From: Blastomussa wellsi
Taxonomy: Eukaryota; Cnidaria; Anthozoa; Scleractinia; Plerogyridae
Assembly: GCA_947652115.1 (NCBI GenBank)
Contig: OX393569.1
Span: 413,509 to 477,508, forward strand
Direction of reading: 5' to 3'
DNA: 64,000 nucleotides
In this document: positions 24,101 to 36,050 of the stretch, piece by piece
How positions within the stretch are numbered: the stretch's first letter is position 1
Layout of the letters: each line of letters begins with the position of its first letter
Notes under the pieces: model-generated
What the model was told of the DNA's origin: nothing
The model's database searches: none
What the model saw: only the letters and a program-made list of their open reading frames with translations
Made by a program: the position numbers and the translations under genes

Positions 24101-27100
24101 ATGCAGTTCCAAACAGTCAGGTTATCAAAAAGCTGAGACGAACTTGTCTATTGTATGTGCTTCTTTTTTGGCCACCTGACGTGTTAATTTTTTTTTTATT
24201 TTTCTCTCGCCTTTTTTCAGCACATCATTGCCCCTGTGAAGACAGGCTATGGATTCGAGCAGCCTCCGGGGCCTTCATTTCCTGTACACCCTGAGCCAGA
24301 CTACTTACCCTCCGTCAGGCTATTTATCAACCCTGTCCCCTCCCCTGATAATAAGATTCAGAGAATGATGAGGTAGGTGAAACGAATAATGACCGACACG
24401 TTTTGGGCATTCTGGGATATTATCTTTCGACAATAAAAACCATCAAACAACGTTAATTTTAATGGTTCTTGTCCGCTACAGGACGCTGCATCGAACTGCG
24501 GTATTTGCCGGTTCCACGCCAACTTCTGTGAAGGAGACTGGGTGCAAGACGGGCGCCACGTTGGATTCTTTGATCCAGGGACTGATTTATGAACGGCAGA
24601 CTGGGGACTACTTCAAAGTGTTTTTGCAAAATTCAGGAAATAAGGTATTGAAAGCAAGCAAGTGATATAGTATGTGACCCATGTAATGCCCTGTAGTGTT
24701 CCCATGTATTGCACTGTGGTGTCCTCATATAACGCACTGAAGTGTTCCCATGTAACTCAATGAAGAGTTCCCATGTAACGTACTGAAGAGTTCCCATGTA
24801 ATGCACTGTAGTGTTCCCATGTATTGCACTGTGGTGTAAGTTCCCATATAACGCACTGAAGTGTTCCCATGTACTGCACTGTGGTGTCCTCATATAACGC
24901 CCTGAAGTGTTCCCATGTAACTCAATGAAGAGTTTCCATGTAACGTACTGAAGAGTTCCCATGTACTGCACTGTGGTGTCCTCATATAACACACTGAAGT
25001 GTTCCTATGTAACTCACTGAAGTGTTCCCATGTAACGTACTGAAGTGTTCCCATGTAATGCACTGTAGTGTTCCCATGTAACGCACTGTGGTGTTTCCAT
25101 GTAACACACTGTAGTGTTCAGATGTAACGCACTGTGGTGTTCCCATGTAACGCACTGTGGTGTTCCCATGTTCTGCACTGAAGTGTTCCCATGTAATGCA
25201 CTGTAGTGTTCCCATGTAAGGTACTGAAATGTTCCCATGTTGGCGTTGCTGGTAAGTTAGCATCGATCGATAACGTTAAATGCTGTGATTGTTTGATTGT
25301 AGACATGGATGAACTGCTTGGCTTTCTGGAAATCTCTCCAAGAGTACAACGCTTACTTCTTCGCGGATTCGCTTAATCCTTCATTGTTATCTAGAAAGGC
25401 CTGGGTGAGTAGTGTGTTCCCGAGTACTCTCAATTCCATCAAAGAATTATTGTAGAGCCTCTCCTTACGGACACCGCCCTGTTACCTGCAGTTATTAAAC
25501 TTGGTGCAAAAGAGACAAAAACTCATATCAGACCCCTCCTTTTTACGAACAGTTAACTTGGTTCAAAAGAGACAAATTCATATAAACCTCTGTAATACGG
25601 ACCCCTCTCTTTTACGGACAGTGAACTTGGGCTACAATACCTCTGCACCTACGTACACCTTATTACTCTTTACTACAGACAGTTCCCTTCGTCCAAGTGA
25701 AACCGGAATATCATACCTACACCCCCACCCCCCTCCCTAATTCAGTAAGGAGTCTTGGTACACCTATTGAAAGTGATTTCTCCGTTTTGATCACCCATGT
25801 CATCTCGTACATCTCACATGTCAGTCACGTGTGCACTTCAATAAACCCTTTCGAGTCTCTTTTGTTCGCACACAAGGCATGCATCCAATAGGCGATAGAA
25901 AATAGAATCTGATGTTAGTTTACACAAAACACCGGGTGATACCGAAATCTGGTATAAATTATCATCACTCAAGGCTCTAACGTAAACAAACCAACATTGA
26001 AAATGGTAAAGGAGTAACGTTTGCTGAAGATTTGAGTAGTTATTTAAGTTAAACTAACGTTAAACTTTATAAACTCGTTGTTTGTTCCGCAGACAATGTA
26101 CGCCAATTTCGTCGTGTCGGGAAGCGCACAGGATGTTCATGTCCACAGAGACATCCAGACGCAAGTCCACAAGGAGCTGGAACCCCCATATGAGGAGCTA
26201 TTTGATGCGGTCGAGGAGCATGTTCTTCACTCACTTTTGGAACCCTGGAACATGCTTATGGCTCAGGAAAAAGACTTATATTGTCATGAGGTGAGATTAA
26301 ATAAAGCCGATAATTATACGTGTAAAGCTGGTAATACAACAGCTGCTTTTCAGTAGTAATGCCAAACTTGTGTACCTAGATAGACTTGAGCAGACGAAAG
26401 TGAAAGAAAGTCAGTAGGTGATGTCTTAGAACCAGTAAAACGAGTTTATTTTATGTAACACGGGGTCGGGCGGTCGAGCTGTTGTCGAAGGTAGTGGCTA
26501 CCAGTTGTCGAGTCCAGCGGTTGCGATGAAACTTGTAAAACGTTGAACGATCATTACAGTAGTGGAAACAGTAGTTGAACACATAACCCATCTAAGTTTA
26601 TAGTAACAATAGCTCCGCCTCTGAAGAGAGTCTGTTCGCAGGCTAGGAACGCGAGCGATTTTGCACTGATTTTCATCTAATTTGCCGGTAAATTTTCCGT
26701 TACATTGTATAAAACGGGTCAACCGCATCTTCCCACGGTGTACACTCGTATACTGACCACAGAAATGACTCCTTGAGTTTTGAACATTTTTTTTTGGAAA
26801 AAAGTGGTCGATTTGTTAATTACAGTCTGTAATTTTATTTTTTCCCTTTCGCACACTAGGTATCTACTGAACAAAAACTGAGGCATATTGAGATCCAAAT
26901 GTTGGCTAAACGGAGACAAAGTGTCGTTCATTCTCATGGAGGGGTAAGTGGAAGCCGTTTAAAAAATACCCCCAAAATATTGCTATACTACTGGTCTAAA
27001 TAAGTCTAAATGTGAGGCCAATGCGTATTTTTAAACCAATCATAGTCTTCATAGATCGTGGGAAAGCAAAAGCAAGGAGATTTCAATTTACTTTCGACAC

Positions 27101-30100
27101 TCAGTTGAAACCACTCTATGTGTCGGTAAATTAAAGCTCATGGAAATTATATAAAAAATAACACTTAACGCATTCTTACGGGTGACTTACACTTGTACTT
27201 ATGGACGAACGGCTTTGCTTTATTATGAAGAATTCAATGCTATGTTTTTAAGCTTCTCAATGCTGAAGATGACCAAGAGAAAGAAAAGATTTCAGTGGAA
27301 GAAGCAAACAGACCCTCACCCGTACCAAAGGACGGATTCACATTTGAAGCGCTTATTAAAAACAGAGAGGAAGTGGAACATTTCAAGGGGTTCCTCAACA
27401 AAAAACACGCTAGAGGTGAGAAAGACAGACAGCCATGACTTTTGATTTCACATGTACATGACAACAGTGTAGCCGCATTTGCTTCTGCTTTACAACATGC
27501 TCTCTTAGTGACATTATTCCCTATTGCTACCCTCATTCCCACCGAGTTTACCCGATGGCAAAACCCCATGGCAACCATACGGCACATTTGCTTCCCATTA
27601 ATTGAAATATTCCGCCCTATTGCCGAAAAATGAAGCACGCCTCAACAACAACTTTCCAATATACCGTGATCAACATTCAGTACTTCATATGTATTTCAAT
27701 AGATTCAGAACATGCAATTTCTTTCGTTTTTTTTAATATATCCGTGTGAAGCCGAGAGCATTTCCTTTAGAGCTGTGGGAACGTTCTGACAGGGAGAAAG
27801 GAAACCGTTCTTTCTTATTTAAGTTGCACAGGTATGTGCCGCCCGAATGAATTCGTTCGCTGCTGATTGCAAATATGCCAGGGCTGATCTAACAGATCTT
27901 AGATAACCGTATTTGTGGCTCTCGCACAAAAACATTAGATCATTTAGCACACCGTTTAAAGATATGATCCATGTGATCGTAGAGACAAAACTGCACCTAA
28001 AAAGGATATTGCATATATTCTGGGAAAATATGATAATCACTAAAAATGGGCACCGCTTCGCCATTGCGATTTACAGGTATCAAAGATTTGATGGCTTGGA
28101 CAGACATGGAAACATTTCGCCGCGTTCCTCGCTTTATGGGAGAGAAGCGGGATAAAAAAGCCAAAGAGATTCGTGACAGCTGGCTTGGCAAAAAGTACTT
28201 CTTTGGACCAGACAGCCCTGCCACAAGGGATGGGCGAAATTTGGTAAGTTCTGCCTCCGACAAAACAGCCCAAAGAAACGAACGCGAGCGTCTAATAACG
28301 CAACATTTCATTAGAAGGAAGAAACAAGTCAACAGTCCAGATCATAATATGTGTTTGTTTCATTTTTGCATTGGCTAAATTCGGAAACTTGTGTGAATAA
28401 TTCTTTAACCCCTTCAGAACATTTTGGATTTTTTCAGCCAATAAGGAGCAAACACTGATTGAAGTTGTGACTCGGCTTATACATGTAAGTTTTCCCGCGT
28501 TTGGCACAATTTGCTTGTTTCCCGCGCTTGGCGCTGGGTGATTGTGTACCCGCGTTTTGCATCGGGTGGCTTTTTTCCTGCAATTGGGCCTTGGGTGCGT
28601 GTTTTCCCTCGCTTGGTAGCGGTTGCACGACAGCTTTTGTCTCGTGTTGTGATTGGTTTACTACAATAATTGAGTTTTGATTGGCCAGTTGCAACTGCTT
28701 TAGTTCCGGAATTACGAAATTCATTGCTCGCGAAATTGATTATAAATAAGGCTACTAAATCTGCCAATATAATTTGGTTTTATCAACTGGGTTGATAATG
28801 TCAATTGGCCACCGTAAAGAGATTCAAGAGCTGACGTTTCGAGCGTTAGCCCTTCGTCGGAGCGAATCAAGGAATTGTGCCCAGGAATTGTGCCAAGGAA
28901 TTGGCACAATTCCTTGATTCGCTCCGACGAAGGGCTAACGCTCGAAACGTCAGCTCTTGAATCTCTTTACGGTGGCCAATTGACATTATCAACCCAGTTG
29001 ATAAAACCAAATTATATTGTTATACTTCCCACCGACGCAGCACCACAGTTTATTTAGAAACTTACCCCCTCTACTAAATCTGCCAGTCATACCAACAAAT
29101 TGAAGTTATGTCACCTCAATCTCTCGTCTCCAGATAATGAACTTAAACGGAGGCCGCCCGATCAAGGAAAGACCACAGTCCCCCGTGATACTCGAAAGCC
29201 AGAAGTTTGTTCGCGCTCGAATTGAGCGCCGGTGGCTGATGTTGTTCAAACAAACTGCAGAATTTTTAGAAAGACAAAAACCTCGTGCGGCGAGCGGCGT
29301 ACCGGAAATGGTTGAAGATATCATATTAAAGAGACGGTTGCAGAGAAGTGAAGCTGCTTGGAAGGTGAAGTTTTTATTTGTAAGCATGTTGGGAAATTGA
29401 TTTTAAGGCGAGTTTTAAGAAAGAAGATTATAGTGGTACAGATCTCTTGGTTTCCCAGCCCTTCCTTTTGTGTGGGCTTGGTGGGATTGGGGAGGGATGG
29501 GAAGGGTATCCCTTGCGTACATGAAGAGGGAGGAGGGGGGGGGGGGGTGGTCTACTGTTTGCGAGAAAAGTGAAGGCGGAAATGAAAAGAAAAAATGTTG
29601 GTTATAGGGAAGTTCAATGTTTCGCCGCATTGTAACAATTTTCTAATTCGAGTTTTTCTGATTGCAGATTCTGAATAGCCGATGGGTGTCGTCATCACGC
29701 GACGTAGTAGCGTTACGTCAAACGCTTCTCAATTTCGACAGCTGTAGTGAGTTCACTGCTTTCGTGGCAGTGAAAGGCGACACGCTGGAAAGTAATGTTC
29801 AATTCTGGCTTGAAGTACAAAAGTTCAAGGTAAGGGTGCGTCGTGTTTGAGGTCTCCTTCGTAGCCGTTACGTGATACCTCAAAAACGGCCGCGAAGGAG
29901 ACCGATTGGATTGTAAATGTGCTGAAATTACCCGTGTGTGGCATGAAAAGATCCCGCTAATGATATGCGTTGTACAATATGAAATGTTTTCTTTAGAGGA
30001 ATCCTCAAATTGACAAAATGAGGGCTGTACAAGGTAGAAAAGTACCAAAGAGGAATTTTAAACCGACTTCCCCTCCACTCCAAAAAGAAAAGAAAACAGG

Positions 30101-33100
30101 GATGGCTCGGGAAGATTAAGATAGATCACTTTACGACATGCCGTTTGACGAACTTATGCAAAGATTTTCAAGTTGTATTGCCCGTAAAGTAACTCAATAG
30201 TGCAACTTTGCACACAGCTATAAAAATCCTTTTGCCGTTAATTGCTAAGTCGTCACGTCACACTTTTGGTTGTGTAGGATCTGTGTCACGCACACGCTCA
30301 GCCGGCGCTGATCCAACGTAAAGTGCAAACCATTGTGGATTGTTTCCTGAACTCAGCGATTGGCCCTGAACTGCAAATCGACATTCCTATTGAGATGGCC
30401 GACAAACTGATGGAGAGACTGACTGGAAGGAATCCCTCGCTTCACCCTTACGTGTTCAGAGAGGCACAGGTAAGGGAAAATTAAGTTATCAGTATTCTTA
30501 TTTTCCAAGACGCCTGCAGAAGGAGAACTGCAAGGGATGTTTGCTTAAAGGTATACGAAAGTAGGAAATTTAAATCAAAAACTTCACAACAACAACTGTA
30601 CAAAAGGTTAAACGAATCCGAGCCACTCGATACAATTAGTCGAAAACAATTATTAATAATTTAAATTGCTACGCACCGAGCATTGTCAAATTCTGCGAGT
30701 TCAATATAAAGCTTGTGTTACATAAAGAGTACGTGGTAAGTTATTAGGAATGCTTCTGTGCGGATTGAATCACTTTGCAGATTGAGAATTTGTAATGTTG
30801 ATTTATTTTACTACCTTGACAGTGGCGTCATGACGACTCCGAAACGTCGGTCTATTTCGCTAGTTTTTGCCTGGGGAAAAATCAGATCACCCTTGTAGCC
30901 ACCCAATGGAGATCATGTGGTGATTCATTTGGGAAGCTACAATTGTTCTGCTCCCTCAGTCTAACCTCCTAAATGAGTCATCATCGCGTGGTTTGAATCA
31001 GTAGTGGCAAAGATATAAACTTAACACATTAACCGAATCCGTCTATTGTTGGATGTCCTGTGTCGAAATTATCCTATGTCAACGCGTAGATGACACTCTC
31101 TCTTCAAATGTTTTTATTTGAACGTGGGCGATGTTCTTTCCGTTCCCCTTTAGATGACCGTATTTAGAGTTCTATTTAACTACTGGAAGGAGTTTGTGAC
31201 GCACCGGAGTAAGATACCCAAGGGGGAAGACCCGCGGGAACACTTTGCCGAAATGCTACGGAGACACCGGGCTGAAAACAAGTCCAAAAAGGAGGCGAGT
31301 GAGCGGCGGAGAATGGCGAGACTTAGCGCGGAGAGAAAAAAGAAAGAAAAGGAGGAGCGAGAAAAGAAACGTATTGAAGATCTCTCGAGGTAAATTCATG
31401 CTCAATTAGCCCCTTTACACATGCTATTTCAGTCCGTTTTAATTCAACGCGTTTCCATTGAACTGAAAGACTTAAACTGCATGAACCGTGCCGCTAAAAA
31501 GTATGCTGCCCCTGCATCGTGTTTCTCACGATAAAAAACAAAACATGTGTTAATTTACAATTTTCCAAATGCCAAAAATGGAAAGCATCCTTAAAAAATA
31601 AGACTATGTTTCATACACGTATTTTTCCTGGCTTAAGCTTTATAGAATTTCTTTTACGGAAAGTGCCTTTGTAAATGAGAACTGGCGGGGAAACCTTTTT
31701 ACAGCAAGGTAATTGTAGATTGTTCTGTAGAGCAAAAAAACATTGCTGTTAAGAGAGTACAAGTTTTAAATTTGAATCTTGCAACCTTCGTAAGGAACTA
31801 CTAATTGTATGTTTCATCTTGGTCTGATCCTGATTAGTGCTGCAATTGTATTTCAGTTTGTTCAGTTTGGAGAGCGCATCCATTTTTTACTCTGAAGAGG
31901 ACGACCTGCGCTCTTGGTTTTACTCCAAGCACTTGGTTGAACAGGAAAGGCAACAACACATTCAACGACTCAGAGAACAAGGAATTCGTATTCCTGAAGA
32001 AGAACTTGTGGAAGAGAAAGGTTCGTTAGTTAGCAGGCTTTATCTTTCACAGTTTCTGAGAAAAGGAAGTTTTTGTAGGAAAGAGGAACGTCTGAAGATG
32101 ATTTAGGATATCCTTTTTGTGCCAGCCTGCAATGCTTGCTGAAGACATTGTACAACATGGGGATGTTGTCTGTATGATTAATTATTTCTGTTCTTTGTCT
32201 TTATTGTAGAGGAAACAAAGAGCAAACGGTCCCGTGTCTCAATGGCGAAATCTTCCACACAAAGCAAGAAAGGTACGGAAAATCTTTTAATCCCAAGTTC
32301 AAAGTACACATTTCTTATAATGCTGGTTCCAGAAAAGGTGCGAGGCATCGAGACAACGCCATGACTTGATGAATTTCGTGATTCTCTGCGCATGTCTGCT
32401 GGCCAATTTGCAGATATTGTATTGGAAATTTGATGTTGAAATACAGTGTAGTGTTTTCCCTCTTAAGCCTTGACATTGGTACAGGTGATCTAAGGATTTC
32501 TGCTTGTGACTCGCTATTCAAAGGCGTATCTGCTTTTTGCTTAGCCTCCTTGGGATTTTGTGTCTTCTGAATATAATTGTTTATTTTATTTTATTTATAT
32601 ATTTATTTATTTCAGTCCATGACACGGCAAGTGACATGAAAAGTAGTGAAGGTACGAATAATTGTGCAGATATAAGCCCAGATAGCGGGTACAAGAGAAC
32701 CGAATAGCATTTAGCTTTTCGCTGCTAATGGCATCCACAGGCTTGGCATTTAGTTTTCGACTAAACTAAATAAACACACACTTTTTGAGGTTTGATAAAA
32801 ACTTTTTCCAGAATGCTTGAGATTTTAATTGCGGGGTCACTTAGAGAGATGAATTAAAAGGAGATGTTTCAAATAGCATTCAAGTTAAATTAGTTTTTGC
32901 ACTTATTGCTTTTCATTTTGAAGCTAATGCTACGAATCTATTTTTCAGGCTCTTCTCGGGTACCCCAGGCTAAGCTCGGAATCACAAAGAAGAGCTCAGC
33001 TGGTCAGCTGTCTCCAATTTTGGCCAGGCGCGGTTCTGGTGTGTCCACAGCTCAGTCGGCCGTTACCGTACGCCGTAATTCAGGCGTGTCATTGACATTA

Positions 33101-34039
33101 TCCCGTAAAGATGAGAAAATGAGTATAAGAACAGTGGGCAAAGACGACAAAGGCCTGGAAAGAGGGGGAGAAAAAGTTCCCGATTCGAAGGATATCCAAG
33201 TCGAGCAGAAAAAACTAAGGAAGAGTTCCGAGATCCAAGTCATTCCAATAGCGTCCCCTGAAACACTGCAACCTGTTAACGAAGGAAAACTGTTACCGCA
33301 GCGCGCCCGCAATTCGAAGCGTCTTCTGTCAGGCAAACGGCCGCCAAAATCCGCTGGGAACAAGCGTGTTCCGTTAGACGCCATTTCATGTATTAGTGAC
33401 TACAGTGTTGTGAGTAACACTGAGTTCCAGCAACCAACCACTCCGTCAGGGAAACATGGCCGCCAAGGAGGCACCTCTTTGCTTACATCAAAATCCCTTA
33501 AGGACTTTACGAATTCTCCTGAAGGTAAGATCGAGACGAGATCAAAATAAACTTAAACGCGCGATTTTATTAAGAACATTGATAACATAAGACACGCTGT
33601 GAATTTGTTTATTGCACTTTGGAAGAATTCGGTAGTGTTTACTGGGTAAACACTAGTCTTTCCTTTTTCCTCTGAGTGACGCAGTGCGTTCCAAGCCTGC
33701 AATAAGCAGCTTTCGCGAGTGGCAAGCGTCGAAACGCGCGTTTCACCTAATCGTAGCGCGCATGCGTGTAACAGAAGCTATTTACATACTATTTAAATTC
33801 TTTCTGCTATTCCAGGTGCTCAATTATCCATGCCTTTACCGCTGGTCAGAATCACTTCAGCATCCCTCCTGGAAAAGTCTGACACCGAAGGCTCAGTCGG
33901 AGATCCATCGCCTCTGTACTGCAAACCACGTCCGCTGACTCAGAGTCTTAAGAAAACACCCATCAGACCGGGAAGAAGAAAAAGCCTGGGACATACTAAC
34001 GAAGATATGCAGATAAAACCGGATGTGATTGTAAACTGA
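18135..34039 (+). CDS. RGS22: regulator of G-protein signalling 22, expanded orthologue
   Basis: Twenty-two exons: 18135-18188, 18433-18495, 19192-19491, 19857-22321, 22744-22905, 23671-23992, 24221-24372, 24482-24644, 25303-25404, 26093-26290, 26860-26943, 27253-27415, 28077-28243, 29134-29364, 29668-29829, 30278-30469, 31154-31389, 31857-32020, 32210-32272, 32616-32651, 32949-33524, 33816-34039. All junctions are GT-AG and the frame closes to 2092 residues. The N-terminal block (FVDFFNSFLALPCF...RLPLFLRSELYAEYKL) is the RGS22 signature. RGS-type domains follow at about 920-1014, 1196-1327, 1372-1540 and 1560-1680 (LMAWTDMETFRRV, KKYFFGPDSPAT, FVAVKGDTLESNVQFWLEVQ, HPYVFREAQMTVF). A charged coiled coil (about 1690-1740) and a basic Ser-rich tail end the protein. 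Vertebrate RGS22 is testis-specific and about 1260 residues long; the excess here is mostly exon 4, an acidic Ser/Glu-rich linker with 31-residue repeats. Confidence 0.95.
18688..18930. repeat. 15-bp minisatellite in RGS22 intron 2
   Basis: About 16 tandem copies of a unit close to AATGAACAAGGGTCC. Because the period is a multiple of three, several frames on both strands are open here and give pentapeptide-repeat ORFs. Flanking exons splice across it, so it is intronic. Confidence 0.9.
20580..21160 (+). repeat. 93-bp coding tandem repeat in RGS22 exon 4
   Basis: Five clear copies (from 20673, 20766, 20859, 20952 and 21045) follow a degenerate copy (20580) and precede a partial one. Each encodes 31 residues, with ILESEGVIEQEYVLS and EIEGDVTNT as the constant parts. 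Copies drift in pairs (VIEQ in the first three, VTEK in the next two). The repeat is acidic and probably an extended linker at about residues 381-570. Confidence 0.93.
23302..23556. mobile_element. non-coding dispersed repeat in RGS22 intron 5
   Basis: It carries repeated phrases such as CATACCCATTTTCAGACC (three variants) and AAAACCATACCCTTTGGGG, and ends in a C-run after AGGGGAGTACC. This looks like a MITE family member; the boundaries are approximate. No ORF. Confidence 0.5.
24690..25245. repeat. 23-bp minisatellite in RGS22 intron 8
   Basis: About 24 tandem copies of a unit close to ACTGAAGTGTTCCCATGTAA plus CGC, with GAAG, GTGG and GTAG variants alternating. The minus-strand ORFs here are artefacts of the repeat. 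Confidence 0.9.
28487..28640. repeat. degenerate GC-rich tandem motif in RGS22 intron 13
   Basis: Roughly 30-base units carry variants of TTTCCCGCGCTTGGCGC and CCCGCGTTTTGCATCGGG, about five in a row. The pattern is clear by eye but the unit borders are not. No coding sense. Confidence 0.45.
28767..29070. mobile_element. palindromic insertion with 15-bp target-site duplication (RGS22 intron 13)
   Basis: The 15-base flank CTACTAAATCTGCCA occurs at 28752-28766 and again, perfectly, at 29071-29085. Between the copies, 28767-29017 is a near-perfect inverted repeat (outer ends ATATAATTTGG / CCAAATTATAT, inner arms containing CGAAACGTCAG), followed by a 53-base right tail ending TTACCCCCT. The tail and right arm recur at 10228-10342. 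The long variable-type duplication and inverted-dimer form suggest insertion by target-primed reverse transcription, possibly of a Penelope-like element; that class assignment is inference. Confidence 0.85.
29851..29903. repeat. short fold-back, GGTCTCCTTCG family, copy 1
   Basis: GGTCTCCTTCGTAGCCGTT pairs with AACGGCCGCGAAGGAGACC. A related hairpin lies at 60427-60489. Confidence 0.6.
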
Positions 34040-34689
34040 TGGGAATCTGTTCACTTTCCACGTGTTATTTTGTTTTCTTTCTTAAGCAGTCAGTCTATGG
34101 AACGGTTAAGAAAACTCTCTCAAGCTCAAACGTCGGTCTTTTAATTACTTTGTTTTACTACGAAGTTTTATCTTTCGCTATTTTATTCAATTTTTATCAA
34201 TTATGTTATTACTGTGATCTTAAGATTTGTTTTCGTTAACTTATGTTAGCTGTATAATTCTTACTATTGTCACTGAAGCCCTTTTGTATTGTATTGCATT
34301 GCATTGAAGGTATTGTAAGTAAAAGAGCTTGTTAGAGGTTCCCAAATGGTGGCGTATATTTTCGTCCTAATAGAAAAGTATTATTGACAGAATATTGATT
34401 GTTAGTTATAAACCAACATGGCTGTCGTGAATCTAACCGATTTTGTTTCGGTTTTCCTTCCTTCTTAGCCACCTGAAAGCCTGATCAAGTTACATCGAAA
34501 ATTAACTAATATAAGGACAAAAAAAAAAAGAAAAAGCACATTTCTTTTATTTACTGAGTTTAATATATTTTAGAAGTTTATGAAGACATAAAATGTTATT
34601 TATTGATGAAAAGGCTTTTTTATAATTGTTGTTGTGTAATTAGTGAGCCATGTCCAATAAGATTGGAGTAAGAACCAAGCTTTGAAGAG

Positions 34690-34695
34690 AATAAA
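34690..34695 (+). terminator. candidate poly(A) signal of RGS22
   Basis: AATAAA about 650 bases after the RGS22 stop codon. Confidence 0.35.
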
Positions 34696-35954
34696 AACAA
34701 ACGAGGGGGATTATCGTTATAGATAAAGACACTACTATTGTGTTTTCGTGTGTAAATATCACTTGACCCAGGTTAGGATTCAGTCAAATTCTAGAAAACA
34801 TTATCTACTTGTAGTTTGTTTGCCTGATCTGTTGGATTATTTTCTAACTCCAGACATATTCTGTGATGTCACGATTTATAAGAATGTTTTTAGGCTCGGT
34901 CAAGCGCGAAGATCCTGAAAACGAGTTTTTTTGCGAGTCACCGGTCAAGGTGCATTCTCTTACCTAGACACATGACTTTATTACCCAGAATCTAACGTAG
35001 GGAGTCCGATAAAACGGTTGATTTGATTGGCTTCCCTTTGTTAGATTCAAGCCAATCAAATCACGTGTCCCCACCTGTTCCTCGTGCACAGGCCCAGCCG
35101 GCCTGCTCAAGGTGGCGTTCAGATGCAAACAGACCAATGAATCGGAGTGTTATTATTCTCTTTCATTTTATTGCGATCGCCATGTAAAAGAGAATGATCC
35201 ATCCAAGACAAACGGAAACAGCTACCTAAATAGTAATAATACATGGAAACCGGTAGAAATTTTGGAGTTAAAATTTGTTTTAACAAGCTTCGAACACTTA
35301 CAAAAGACAATGCTGTGGGTTATAAAAACTACAATTATTTCATTGACGGTACAGTTTTGAAATGGCAATTAGCGTTTGTTTTAATGTTGAAAAGCTGTTG
35401 TTGTCTTGGCCAAAAACTAAATATTACTGGTACCTGTAGTTTTTCAACGAAGAGTCTAAATAACGCCTTTAATTTGACACTTCAAAAAACTGCTTATCGG
35501 GATCCAACACTGATGTTATGATTGGGTGAAACGTATACGGTTTTAATATTCAAATTATCATGAGCGACAGGACGCACAGTCGTCCCTCCCTTTATTAAAC
35601 GTATAATGCATTATGAATTAAGTATGTCCGCCTCGACCAATCAAATGTAACCATATCGAGAGGACATTTACTTTCGAATTAATATTCATTAGCGTGACAA
35701 TTAGCTATGATATCTGTATAGTTTTACCGCAGCGGCTTCACAGTTTACAAATTTACACTGTTTGCTACATCCAGCATTACCCAGAGGAAATAACCGTTAG
35801 GTCGCTAGAGAAGATTGCGGCGGCTTTGTCCACTTTGCACAAAAGCAGCGGCTGCTGCAAGAACGGAGAGGGGATTTCTGCAAGTTTGCAGCGGGAACAT
35901 CCTTCAGTCAGCTCGCTTGAAACTTGCGGACGAAGATACATCTCAATAGCTTCC

Positions 35955-36050
35955 ATGGGTCTTGTCCCAGTTGTCGTAGTAGTGCTTGGAGTGCTGGTCA
36001 TGGGTGCTACTGCAGCTCTAAGCTGGATAGTTTCATGGTACCCATTGTAA
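35955..36050 (+). CDS. possible single-span micropeptide (doubtful)
   Basis: An ATG in fair context (CCATGG) opens a 31-residue ORF beginning MGLVPVVVVVLGVLVMG, a strongly hydrophobic segment followed by aromatic residues. The same frame is open upstream to about 35694 with an ordinary amino-acid mix but no earlier ATG, so it could equally be the last part of an unseen spliced exon or chance. No homologue recognised. Confidence 0.2.
   Translation: MGLVPVVVVVLGVLVMGATAALSWIVSWYPL

Noticed and set aside
18688..25245. CRISPR-like arrays
   Set aside because: The tandem units are contiguous, with no unique spacers, no cas genes and a eukaryotic context. They are minisatellites.
24633..25306. Several minus-strand ORFs rich in MGT, LHGN and VTWE phrases
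   Set aside because: These are artefacts of the 23-bp minisatellite in RGS22 intron 8.
28721..29057. Mirror-image ORFs reading SDEGLTLETSALESL on both strands
   Set aside because: Both come from the palindromic mobile element. Such predicted peptides are translations of the repeat, not a gene.
30780..30860. Phrase with ACTCCGAAACGTCGGTC in RGS22 intron 16
   Set aside because: It resembles the CGAAACGTCAG tails elsewhere, but is too short and diverged to call as an element.
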